DNA of 36,462 nucleotides. It comes from Tetrahymena elliotti 4EA (taxonomy: Eukaryota; Ciliophora; Oligohymenophorea; Hymenostomatida; Tetrahymenidae). A program made the translations under genes and the position numbers. The stretch spans positions 464,100-500,561 of the forward strand of contig JH720302.1 of NCBI GenBank assembly GCA_000231825.2. Reading direction: 5' to 3'. The notes under the pieces are model-generated. The model saw only the letters and a list, made by a program, of their open reading frames with translations, made no database searches and was not told where the DNA came from. Positions 12,812-23,700 of this stretch are shown here, one piece after another; within the stretch, counting starts at the first letter, position 1; every line of letters starts with the position of its first letter.

Positions 12812-13271
12812 ATGGTAATTATCAAATATTCTTTGTTTTATAAATCTATTTAGCTTTATTTACAAAGTCTTTTCATATGTATTCAATTATTCTCATTTTA
12901 TTAGACTAGAGGTACTCCCGCTTTCGGTAAGAGACACCAAAAGACCCACACTTTGTGCAGAAGATGTGGTAAGGCCACCTATCACAAGCAAAAACTTAGA
13001 TGTGCTGCTTGCGGTTATCCCGATGCCAAGATGAGAAGATGTATTTAATTTATTACTCTTTGCAATAAAATCATTCTATAAAATTATTAAATTACATGCA
13101 TGCTAATTTATTTTTTTGTATTTAGACGACGGTTGGGGTCAAAAGGTTAGAGACAGAAAGGGTCAAGGTACTGGTAGAATGAGATACATGAAGACCATCG
13201 CCAGAAGAGCTAAAAATGGTTTCAGATCTAACACCACTGCTCAACCCAAGGTCAAGGCTGCCTCCAACTGA
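12812..13271 (+). CDS. RPL37: Ribosomal protein eL37 (L37e), copy 2, 94 aa, 3 exons
   Basis: Second gene for large-subunit protein eL37. Exons are ATG 12812-12814, 12905-13040 and 13126-13271 (285 coding nt), with the same intron positions and phases as copy 1. Comparison of exons shows 12 nucleotide differences, all at third positions and all silent, so the two proteins are identical, including zinc ligands C19, C22, C34 and C37. Most differences are T in copy 1 and C in copy 2 (for example CCT to CCC, ACT to ACC, ATT to ATC), giving this copy slightly more C-ending codons. Introns and flanks do not align beyond the short leader block. This points to an old duplication kept identical by strong selection, possibly helped by gene conversion. 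Confidence 0.95.
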
Positions 13272-14853
13272 ACATGAATGATTAAAGAATAATAGGAAAG
13301 GAATTGATTTATTTAAAAAGCTAGCCATCAGAATTCTATATATAATTATAATCTATGGATGAAAACCAATTACTACTAAAATAATTTAATGATATAAGCG
13401 AATGTATTCTACCATATAGTATATGTCATATTGCAACTAATTCAATATAAAAACTATTTAAATCCTCAGCATTAACACAACTTCCTCCCTCTAATTTTAC
13501 ATTTTCTACAACAAAAATAATTTCACTTTTTCTCATCTAATTGATAAATGTACAGCGAATAAATTTACTTAATGTTAAATAATACAAGCATAAATACATA
13601 AATATATTTTCATATAATATCAATCTCTTTCTTTTATTAACAAGCACATAAAAACCAGTATTTATTTGATATCCAAACTAAGGAGATAAAGTTATGTCAT
13701 TTAAATACAATTTATGCTAATATTTTTTATTCATTAAAACACTCATTTTTAAAATATTTTTCCAATAAAAAACCCAAAATCAGTAAATTTAATTGAATGT
13801 AGAAAATCCAAGTTATCTGAAAACTATTTTAGTCATAAAAATAAAGATAGTCAACAAATAATTCTATCTAGCCAATAAAAATATAAAAATCTTTCTATGA
13901 TAAAAAATTTGTTCATTTTTGACATAATCAAATAAAGAAAATTTAGCATCAAAAAAAATAATAAATTATTTATTTTATGTTATTAATAAAGAAAAATAGT
14001 TTATTTTTAGTAAATCATTAAAACAATAAACATATTTTGATCTTGAAATTAAAGATCTTTAGTTAATAAATGTTTGTTTTGAATAGTTTTTTTTTATTAA
14101 AATTTGAATTAATTTTTTTAATTTATTGTATATTTTTAAGTTTTTTATTGAAAAATCTTATCAAACTTAAACAATTTTTTTGTGATGGATAAATATTAAA
14201 ATATTTATTTTATCTAAAATGAGTAAAATATCAGAAATTAAAACTATTTTTTCTATTTAAATATGTCTGAATAATGAAATATAAAATTAACTTTATTTTA
14301 TAATTAATAAATTAAAACAATTAATTTAAAAAATAAAATTATATGTTTATATTAAGAATTATAATATGAAATAAAAGTGAAAGAAGGAATAAGTTACTAA
14401 GAAATTATTTCTTAAATAAAAAATATTTTTAATTATCTTGAAGTTACATATTTATAAACATTTTTTTAGGAAGATTTTGTATTTAATTTGATTAAGCTAC
14501 CTAATCAAAGAATGAATTAAAAATTTACTAGAATAGGCTACAACTAAAATATAGATCAATAATCACAATAATATTTTAAATAAAATATTCTAATATTATC
14601 CATAACAAAATAGCAATTAAATATATTAATATTAGTAATTTATCTGTGTAAAGATTTTATTTTAGCTTTAACTTCTACTTTTAATTTTTAAATAATATCT
14701 AAAAGGATAGTTAGCTAAATATTTACTAAGCATTTATTATAAAGAGTATTTATAACTAAGCAAAAGATACTAGGATAAAATAAATAAATCTAATAGTCAG
14801 ATCCTTCTTTAATCTTAATGAATATTTGAAACTGTTTAAGTTGTCATTAACTT
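13272..14853. other. Intergenic spacer between convergent RPL37 copy 2 and surface-protein gene
   Basis: A/T-rich spacer containing the 3' ends of both neighbouring genes. I see no coding frame with the composition of the real genes, no tRNA and no tandem repeat. Confidence 0.55.
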
Positions 14854-15435
14854 TCACAGAAGGATTAAGATAATTATTATTGACTAAAATACTGTTAATA
14901 TACTTGAGTACTATACTTTACATCCAGAAATATTTATAGTCCCTATCGGAGCAGATTGGCCAGATGGACAAGCAATGCAGCCACTTTAACCTCCTTAAGT
15001 TGTTTATGGGGTTCCATAAAATCCTATATTACATTAACAATCTTAATTATAAGAAGATAATGCAGCTCCATTTATATCAAAACATACACAATCCGAAATA
15101 GAACCAGGTGAATTAAGAGGATTTGGAGTTGTTGAGGCAGTTGGGCATTAAGAACAGCCAGGCAAAACTGAAGAAGTACCTGCAGTAGTAACAAAGTAAC
15201 CAAGCTAACAATAACTACAAGCCGAAAATTTAGTGATGCTAGATCCAGTATTACTGGTACCTTGCAATGAATATGTATTTGATGGACATTATTAGCAGCT
15301 GCTATCATTTATTCCATAAAAGCCAGCATTACAATAGCAAGTAGCTCCTACTTGTGATGCATTTGATCCACATTAAGCACTAGCTTGATGAATAAGTGCC
15401 ATTAAAGATAAAATAACTAAAAATCTATAATTCAT
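14854..15435 (-). CDS. Cysteine-rich secreted protein, probably GPI-anchored surface antigen-like, 193 aa
   Basis: A single intronless frame of 582 nt from ATG to TGA. Residues 1-20 form a clear signal peptide (hydrophobic core, ...HQASA, then QC), with likely cleavage after A20. The body carries cysteine pairs in repeated modules: CYCNAGFYG, CQQCPSNTYS, CSYCQLGYF, CSQCPT, CQCNIGFYG and CIACPSGQSAP. Spacers are rich in Gly, Ser and Thr. The protein ends in a hydrophobic tail (SIIIILILL) with nothing after it, which is typical of a GPI-attachment signal. This architecture is that of ciliate surface antigens such as the immobilisation antigens of Ichthyophthirius and Tetrahymena, although this one is short with few modules. 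The role on the cell or ciliary surface is inferred. It could also be a secreted protein without an anchor. Confidence 0.8.
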
Positions 15436-16548
15436 TTTTTCCAAAAAAAACAATGTTTTCGTTTCTTTATCAAATAATAATATTTATACAAATTTTTGCA
15501 ATTTAGATACTATTAAATTTTTAAAAATTATCAAAAAAAATTAGAGTGAATAAATAACTCATCTATCTATCTATCTCAAGAATATTTTATTTAAATTACA
15601 GAAATAAACATTCATTTCATGATTTTTGTATTGAAATTATTGCTTATTGTTTGTTTATTATATCTTTGTTTCATATCAATAATTGTTCCTTTGGTTTGTT
15701 TATCATTTTCCATTATAATTCACAATTTCTAAAAAAATGTTTTTTTCCAGATAATTTTATTTTTCAAATATAATCTTTTTACTTGTTCCAATATTTAATT
15801 TGTAATTCATTAACAATAAATTCAAATCACTGCGCCAAACTATTTAGTTAAGAAGTTGAGTTGAATTTTCTCTTTATTTCTTTGTAAAAAAAGTTTAAGC
15901 TTTAATTTTTTCAAAATAAATATTTGTTTGGATTTTTAGGGAACCAAAAGTCAAATATTGAAAAAGATATTAAGTTAAAGATAAAACTTACATTTAATTT
16001 GTTAAGATAAATTAAAAGCTGTATTGATAAAATTTTGTAAAGTCTTGAGAACAATAATTGATATTAAAATTTTCAAATTAAAAAAAAGATTTTTAAGTAA
16101 ATTTTTAATTAAAAAAAGTATAAATTTGAAATAATAAATCAAATTTAAATTAATTTTATGAAATAAAAACAATAAAAATGGATGAATGAAATGAGTAAAG
16201 GATTATTTATTATTTTAGAATGAAAGTTTACAAATAATAAAAATAATTTATAAATAGATACTTTTTTAAAAATAATTAAAATTAAAATAAACTGATGACT
16301 ACTTATTTAGTAATTAGCCATTTGTTTGTTTGTTTTTCCATCCATTTTTCTTTAAAAATACTAACTATGCTATTGGGGTAAATGGCTATTTTTTTACCCA
16401 TTTTTTCTTTTACAGATAGCTTAAATATATTAACAAAATCCCTAATCGAGATAGGTTGATTTGTTTCTTTTTTAGAGATTATTATCAAACAGCAGTTTAA
16501 ATAAAAAAGAAGATGACCTTTTTTGAAAGGAATATATATAATTATCTT
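15436..16548. other. Intergenic region upstream of the surface-protein gene and downstream of EMC1
   Basis: A/T-rich. It contains the promoter of the surface-protein gene near 15436 and the 3' end of the EMC1 gene near 16548. A minus-strand open frame over 16303-16488 (61 residues, Lys-rich) is present, but it has no upstream context or recognised motif, and it sits where the EMC1 3' untranslated region should be. Confidence 0.45.
15561..15577. repeat. ATCT tetranucleotide microsatellite
   Basis: Four consecutive ATCT units about 125 bases upstream of the surface-protein start codon. A simple repeat with no assigned role. Confidence 0.7.
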
Positions 16549-19500
16549 TCAATAGGTCTTTTGCTTTTTTTTTGATAAAATGATATAATTGAAGCATTTA
16601 GAGATTAATAATAAGGTAAAAACAATTGCAATTGAGTTAATTACTGCATTATAATTGAAATCTAGAGGGAGAGTGTCAAATCTACCAGAAGGAGTGAAAT
16701 TTACACTGTAAATTTATGCTCCATTAGCCATTAAAAGGTATCTACTTGTTAAGGAGGTTTTTTAGATGTAAATATTTTAAATTGAAGAAAGAGGAATAGT
16801 GTTAATCTAAGTGAAATCATGTTTTTATAAAGTAGTTTCAGTTTCATTTAGTTTTTATATGTTTATATATAAAATATCATTATTGTAATTAGAGAAAATC
16901 AGATTATCTAAAACTACTGAATGGATTTTGCTTATTGTTTGTTCTGAAAACAAAGTTTTTGTATCACATGTTATAGAATCTATTGGTAATTATGGATTGG
17001 GAAGACTGAATATTGTTAAGAAATATTTAAAGTAAAGTTTCATTTCATACAATATTTGCTTATCATAGTAGTCACTATAGAATGATACAAATAACTTGTT
17101 TTCATGTAAAAACATATCGATTGGATAATTGATCTTTACATTCGCCATGTATCTATGAATGATTATCTTATTAGTTGTTGTATCCACTATACTTATAGTT
17201 AACTTCTTTTCATGCTCATTCAATATTAAAATTGCAAACATCCTCTTTTCAAAATCCAACCATCTATAGGCATCTTTTGTACTATTTTCAATGGTGATCA
17301 TTCTTTCATGATATAAAGTTAAATCAAGTTGAGCATTGTTATGGGTAATTTTAATAAGCCTTTAATTTTATTTGATTGGAAGTGAAGATTTTTATTATAA
17401 ACTTGATTAAATTTCAGTTAATTAATAAAAATTAATTTCAGAAAATTCATTTTTTACAAAGAAAATCGATTTTTCTTTTAATCTTCTATTGACATCAGCA
17501 TCTTCACCCAAATCCAAGCTAGGATAAAAGACTATATCGTTTTTGTTTGTGATGAATATTAAATGTTCCTTTTTAGAATCTTCAAAAAGCTTTGCTTTCA
17601 TAAAAGAGCTGTATTTCTATTTTTCTGGCATGTCAATAATCTCACTACTGATTAACTCTCCTGTGAGAGGTTCTATAAACTATAAAGAAACTTATTCTTA
17701 ATTATTTGTAATTATTATAAACTAATCAGAGTAGTCTTCTACATAAAAACCTTCATTCTTCTTTCTATCCTAAGCTAATCTAACCAAACCAATTACTTCA
17801 TTTTTTTCTGTATTTCCTTTAAGATTCTTTTTATAAATCAATTTTCCAGTTGCTGAATTGTAAGCAAATAGGACAAAGTTTCTTGTAGGAATTAAAACTA
17901 CTTATTCAAATCCATACATTTTATCATTTTCAGTTGAATCTTCAACATAATGATGTTGATTATTTTAAATTTCATTTTAAAGACTTAATAAATAATTTTT
18001 CATATTAACTAAATCTCTTGACCATCTATGTAAAATATTATTAATAATTGCATTGGCTTATTTTGTGTATGCTTCTCCTATTAGTAAGTTTAATGGGCCT
18101 AAATAATCATAAACAATTGATTCAGAGTGCTTTGTTTATGGGTATGGGTTCAAAACAGTATTTTAGAAGCGATAAAATAATGGAGACAAATCATTTTATA
18201 AACTACCCTCTTAAATAGAATAAGTGAAATGCTATTTCTAAAATAATTAAGCAAAGATAACTTATTATTTGTTTGTTTAAATTACCAAATTCACTGATGG
18301 GCTAGATGGATTTCTAATGTTTACTTAAGCGTAGACAAATTAAATGCTTTCTTCTAAAACAAATCTACCAAAGTTAAAGACTTAATATTATTCCAAATCA
18401 AAGATTTAAGCATAGAGTTCTTTTTTGAGCTCGTTTTCATCATTTGAGTCAGTAGAATTAGAGTCATTATTTGAATTGGAGACAGCAGAAGAGAGAAATA
18501 AAACGCTTTGATAATTAATGGTGGGAATAATAGAATACAATCTCTTTTTAATAAAGATATCTGGACAAATTAAATCCAAAGCTGTTAATCTGCAAATTTC
18601 AAAATAATTAGCGTATCTAAAAATAACAATTTCATTCTAATCAAACGTGTGAATTTAATGAATAGTTTCTCTAGCACTATAAATATCTTCTTCAGAAGAA
18701 AAAATAGAAAAGCTATTTTCTTCAAAATCTGCAGTAGAACTGTCAAAATAAACTATTCTAAATGATTTTGTATCAGCATCTTTAATGTTCTGAATCAAAA
18801 AACCATTTACTGAGCCATAACTAACTATCCTTAAATTATAACTCATTTATCTGCATCTTCTAAGCTTAATATTTGTTTCATCTTCTTCCTCATTAATTTC
18901 AACAATACCTAAACATATCTAACTCTTCTTGTATTAAAGGAGCACATGAATGTTTTCCTTTATATCTATTTAAATATTTAAAATTTCATAGTTGCTTCCT
19001 GTAGAATAGCTGCCTGTGCTAAGTGGATCTTAAACTTTTTATTCTTTATCTTAATCATTTGATTAATTGTTTGGATGATTATCTTTTGCTTCAGATTGAA
19101 TCCAAAAAATGTTTTGATGATCATGCATAATAAAAAATCTCTATGAGCTTTTCATTCTAGGCAAGTCATCCTTGAATGTGCCATAACCAACTTCATACAA
19201 AGGTTTTCCAATTTCCAAATCAACATAGACCAAACTCTTAGAAGATTATTTAAAAAATATGGCCCAATCTTTTTGCACTTTAATGAGCTCTCCCTTGCTT
19301 ACTTTAGTGCTCCACTTCTAATTTCCTTAAAAATCATATTTCATAATTTAGTTCTTGAAATTCTAAATGATGATATCATTCTAGAAACTTAATTTGGCAT
19401 ATTTTATGCTTCCTATAATAGTTTAATACCATTCATTTGAAACTATCTCATTCTCATATTAATTCAGCTAATATTCAAGCTGGTTTGATTCCCTTAAAAT

Positions 19501-19569
19501 AATAGCTATAATTACTATAAATAACTTAAAATGAATTCCTTTTAAATATTAAGGCTGTATTCCCTTCAT
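16549..19569 (-). CDS. EMC1: ER membrane protein complex subunit 1-like (EMC1), 1006 aa, intronless
   Basis: EMC1 is the large lumenal, beta-propeller subunit of the ER membrane complex, which inserts transmembrane segments of client proteins. The frame runs uninterrupted by TGA for 3021 nt, giving 1006 residues, close to the ~1000 of animal EMC1. The N-terminus has a hydrophobic signal segment (LFIVIIAIIL at about 15-24). Then follow beta-rich, PQQ-like propeller repeats, for example MKYDFQGNQKWSTKV and VLFAYNSATGKLIYKKNL, the latter typical of the EMC1 middle region. The C-terminal part has the family pattern PSGRFDTLPLDFNYN, immediately followed by one membrane helix (about 974-996) and a short basic tail SKKKQKTY. 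This matches EMC1 topology with the bulk in the lumen. Dense TAA/TAG glutamines explain why standard translation fragments it. Absence of introns contrasts with its neighbour SZT2. The assignment rests on layout and C-terminal motif. Confidence 0.78.
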
Positions 19570-19607
19570 ACTATCTTCAATAATCTAAACCTATTTTATA
19601 CTTTAAA

Positions 19608-19633
19608 CAGACAGGCAGGCAGATAGATAGATA
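19608..19633. repeat. Compound CAGA/CAGG/ATAG microsatellite
   Basis: Tandem tetranucleotides shift from CAGA and CAGG to GATA units, about 40 bases upstream of the EMC1 start codon. The G/C content stands out from the local A/T background. Confidence 0.7.
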
Positions 19634-20510
19634 TTGACAAAATTTTTTAAAATTAAATTAAATAAGTACTGTCTTTTTATTAAAAAAATTAATTAATTTT
19701 TATTTGCAACATAAATTATTTATTTCAACTAAAAAAAGATATTTTAGATCTTTGCCATCTATTACTTCTAAAACCACTTAAATGCTTAATTCATCAAATA
19801 CAAATTACAAGTATATTTAAAAATAGCTTTTCTTAACAATCTTCTTGACAACTTTACAAATTATTTTAATTTTCTAAATATTTTTTTAGTTTTCTTTTTA
19901 CTCAATCAAATTACTGAAAACGAAATTCTTTCTTAATTTTGTAGGAATTTCAGATAATTATTATTAGACATTTAGTTGATTTAATTCAAAGCACTTTTAA
20001 AATCTTTAATTCTTAAAAAATTATCAGGCTTTCAAAAATTCAAAGTAATCAACCATATCTTAAATTTAAACCTTTCAATTATGATTGTTGGTATATCTGG
20101 TAATTAAAATAGAAGTATATTTTATCAACTTTTACTAGAAGTGTTGTTACTTTGATTAACTATTAATAATTTAAGATATATTCCCTTCTTGTTTATACTT
20201 TTAGCAAAACATCATAAAGCTCTTAAAAATTAAATTTTAAAAACTTTAGTGTAAAAAAATATTCCTCATTCGCAATATTTTTTAAGAAAATACAAAATAA
20301 AATTTATAATCTATCTTTGTTTTTAATTTATGTTTGTAATTCAAATTTTCTTTTACTATTAAAAAAATAAAAAAGAGAGACATTTTGGATTGGAAATGTA
20401 AATTATCATAAAGAAGAGAAAGACAGTTAAAATACAAAAAAATTTACAAGTTAAAAATAAGTAATATAGCAAAAGTCACAGATAACTTTTTTGGGCCACA
20501 CATAATACAA

Positions 20511-20524
20511 CCCCCCCCCCCCCC
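20511..20524. repeat. Homopolymeric C14 (G14) tract
   Basis: Fourteen consecutive C residues, preceded by ATACAA and followed by AAATAAAG, lie in spacer that otherwise has almost no C. It is the only long C or G run in the window. It is not the ciliate telomere unit (CCCCAA), since no second unit follows. Confidence 0.9.
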
Positions 20525-20775
20525 AAATAAAGAAGAATTAATTTTGGTTACATGTTTTTAAATGTTTTGTTTAATTTTTAATTCTTTAAATTAAGAATTA
20601 TTAATTTATTATTTAAAATGATAATTAAATTTGTAATTCAAATTAAATATTTCAATAAAATAAGAAAAAACTGTTTATTTGATAATATTTAATAAATAAT
20701 GAATAAAATTCTATACAAATTTGATAATTATATTTATAGAGAGATGAAAATATTTATTTAATTTATAATTTTATC

Positions 20776-23700
20776 TCAAAGTTCTAATTAATAAGGCTGT
20801 TCATTTAGATAATATACCCAGTTTAGTATTATTTCATTTAAGTATTTGTACATTACTGAAATAAAATCTTTTTCATTAACTTCATGAATACTCATACACT
20901 TTATTTTTTCAGGATCAATTTAGTTTTTCTCGTTTATGGTAATTAAAAGAGCTCCTTAGAAATTGATTTATTCTTCTTATATTGGAACTAAAATTGAGTA
21001 TGAGTTGTATCTATCTTTATCTGTGAATTTAGTAAGTTTAAACATCCACTTTAATTATTCTAAGAAAATATTGTCAAAACATTACAAATCTTTTATTTCT
21101 TTCAAGTATTCTGGATTTTTTTGCTTTTTATTTAAACAGTCATCAATTATATTGATTTATTGAATTGTTAAAAATAATATATTTACTTGTAAAAGAATAA
21201 CTGAGCAATTGTTTTGGAGCAAATCAATTTATTCGTTCACGATTCTATCATCTCCATTTATTATTTTATTGAAATAATCTTAACTTATAAACGATTTCTT
21301 TTGTTTAGGTAAAATCTTTCTGAATTGTTTTTCAATTTCAGCATGAATGTTATTTATAATGCGCTATCTTGCTGAAGTATCTGTTAAAATGGCATCAAAA
21401 GCAATAACATGATAAGAAATATATAAAACTTCATTGGTATTTTGCTATATATTCAAAATTTAGATAAAAAATTTAAAAGAAAAGAAAAGTGTTTTTACCT
21501 AGTTTTCTATTTGAAGCTAAATGACATTCTTACTATTTATAACACTCTTATCATCAGGTGAGAAAGTTAAGAATATGTAGAATTAATTGTTAGAAATTAC
21601 AAGCTCATTGAAAAATGATTAATCAATCTGCATGCAAATATTATTTCCTTAATTGTAGAACTAGCTAATATTATTTTATTTTATGTTTTGGTCAAGGAAT
21701 TCTATGAATTCTCTCTAGTTAAATTGAGAATTGAAAAACCCTAGGCTTGCTTTGATTACTTTAGATTCAATTATGTGATGGCTTTTAGAGACATCTATCA
21801 AATCTGAGTAATGCACATAAAGAGAGTTTAGAGTTTATACAATATCTATATCTGGATATTCATCCTTTTTATTGATGTGAAGGATCTAATTAATAAGATT
21901 CAAATGAGCCTCGAAAGTCTCTCTAGTTATATTAAACTCTCTTTAGAAAAGGTTAGTTTCTTGGTTATGAATTAACTCGAATTAATCAGTCTTATCTTAA
22001 GATTAATAATACACTTTCTGAGTTATTTCTGATATCTTAAATTACAATTCAACCAAGAAAAGTGTCTTTGATTCTACTTTCATCAGAATAGTTATATTGC
22101 TCTTGTTATCATTGAAAGATTACATCTTAGTAAGCTGTTTCTAGTTCAAAATATTGCTCTCTTTCGATTAATTTATTAGTTGAATCTTTTTTATTAAAGG
22201 ATCAAATTATTTTCTAAATATTTTTTTAAAATGGTATTTTACTGAAGATTATTCTTCAATCTAAGATGTTCTTTAAAATTGTCCAAGTGAAACCTATTTG
22301 TGTTTTTAGATTTAAAATCTCTCATTGTCAAATTGACTGAAATTCTTTTTTAAAGTCACAAAAGACTAGCTTGGGTCACTTTAATAATCCTATTTTTAAA
22401 TTATATTAATATTTTGATTCAAACCAAAATAAATATTCTAAAACAATTCAAATTATTTATCATTTCTTTGAAAAGAATGAGTTTTTAGAGTTATTTTGTG
22501 CTTTCTTTTTACATTAAAATGATTTCAATGTTTTTTTTCATTTTAAAATTTAAGCACCGCTTTTGAAGAAGTATCTAATGAGTAAATCTTAAATTAACTC
22601 TTTTAAAGATTCTCCATTTAAAATTAATTTTGATATTTTTTTGAAATAAAAATTTAGATTTGGTAAATAAAAAATTTCTATCAAACATTTAAATAAAAAG
22701 CTAATCAAATTATATGATATTTCAGATATAATTAGAATTGTTTTTAAGAAAAATGTTGGCTTTTTGATGTAATAATAAATAATAAATTTTTTATTTAAAA
22801 AAGATTTTTACAGAAAGGAGAACATCGAGCTTTTGTTTAACAGTGTAGCTAGCTTTATCCACCAATTTTTAAATTTGTTCTATGTAAATATCTTAGAATA
22901 ATTAGTAGGCTTTAATAAGTTTTTTATTGTCTTCTTTTTCAAGTGACTCTAGATGATCTCCTACAACATCGCTTTCATCAACTTCTCTCCTCTTCCAATG
23001 ATTAAACTAGTTATTATCTGCTATTATAACTATAATAGGGCAAATATCATTTCTCACCAAATCAGCTCCATTCAAAAACTAACAAAATATTTCAATAAAA
23101 TTATTTATTATTTTTTAACTTAATAAATGTTATTTTTACTTTCTTAATTAGTTAGAAATCAATGAGCTTTTGATTTCCAGATTAACAATTGGTTCTCATG
23201 AATTTAAAGAATTATTTATTGTAATCATTAATATAATAATCTTATACAAAATTTAAGAAAGGTCCTCCATGGATAATAAGAGAATCAATATTTCCATCAT
23301 CATTATGCTTTTTGTTGTAATGACTCTTTGTAAACTTTGGTTTAATAATTCTGAAAGACACTGTTAAAAAGTTGTTGTAGTGCTTCTAAAACATATCAAT
23401 CATGCTCTCTCTTCCTTTCTATGGGAATACATTATATGTTAAAGTATTTATATATTCTGTTAATTTTTAAGTGTTTCCTTCCTTGGCTCTCTTTTCATTT
23501 AAATCCTATTCTCTTACTCTTAAAAAGTTCTTATAATTTGTAGCATCACCAAGGTCACCAAAATCAGCCTTCTCTTCTTAAGTTAAAATCTTTTTTGTTA
23601 TTTTTTTTAAAAACATTTATGTTGTATATTCAAGAAATCAAATGATAATATTAATTATTAGTCTCTCTTACAAGTTAATTCACAATTTATTATACTTAAT

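Larger units (their letters stand above)
19570..20775. other. Intergenic region between EMC1 and the SZT2-like gene
   Basis: Upstream of EMC1 and downstream of the SZT2-like gene (both minus strand). It is A/T-rich with two unusual elements: a CAGG/AGAT microsatellite at 19608-19633 and a 14-base C run at 20511-20524. No coding frame or RNA gene was recognised. Confidence 0.5.

Noticed and set aside
15072..15308. Minus-strand 78-residue frame overlapping the surface-protein gene
   Set aside because: It is the shifted frame of the cysteine-rich gene, which has a signal peptide and ordered CxxC modules in its own frame.
16303..16488. Minus-strand 61-residue Lys-rich frame downstream of EMC1
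   Set aside because: It lies in the expected EMC1 3' untranslated region, has no recognised motif, and such frames are common when only TGA stops translation.
20511..20524. Telomere or telomere-addition site
   Set aside because: Ciliate telomeres here would be repeats of CCCCAA. This is an uninterrupted C run with unique sequence on both sides.
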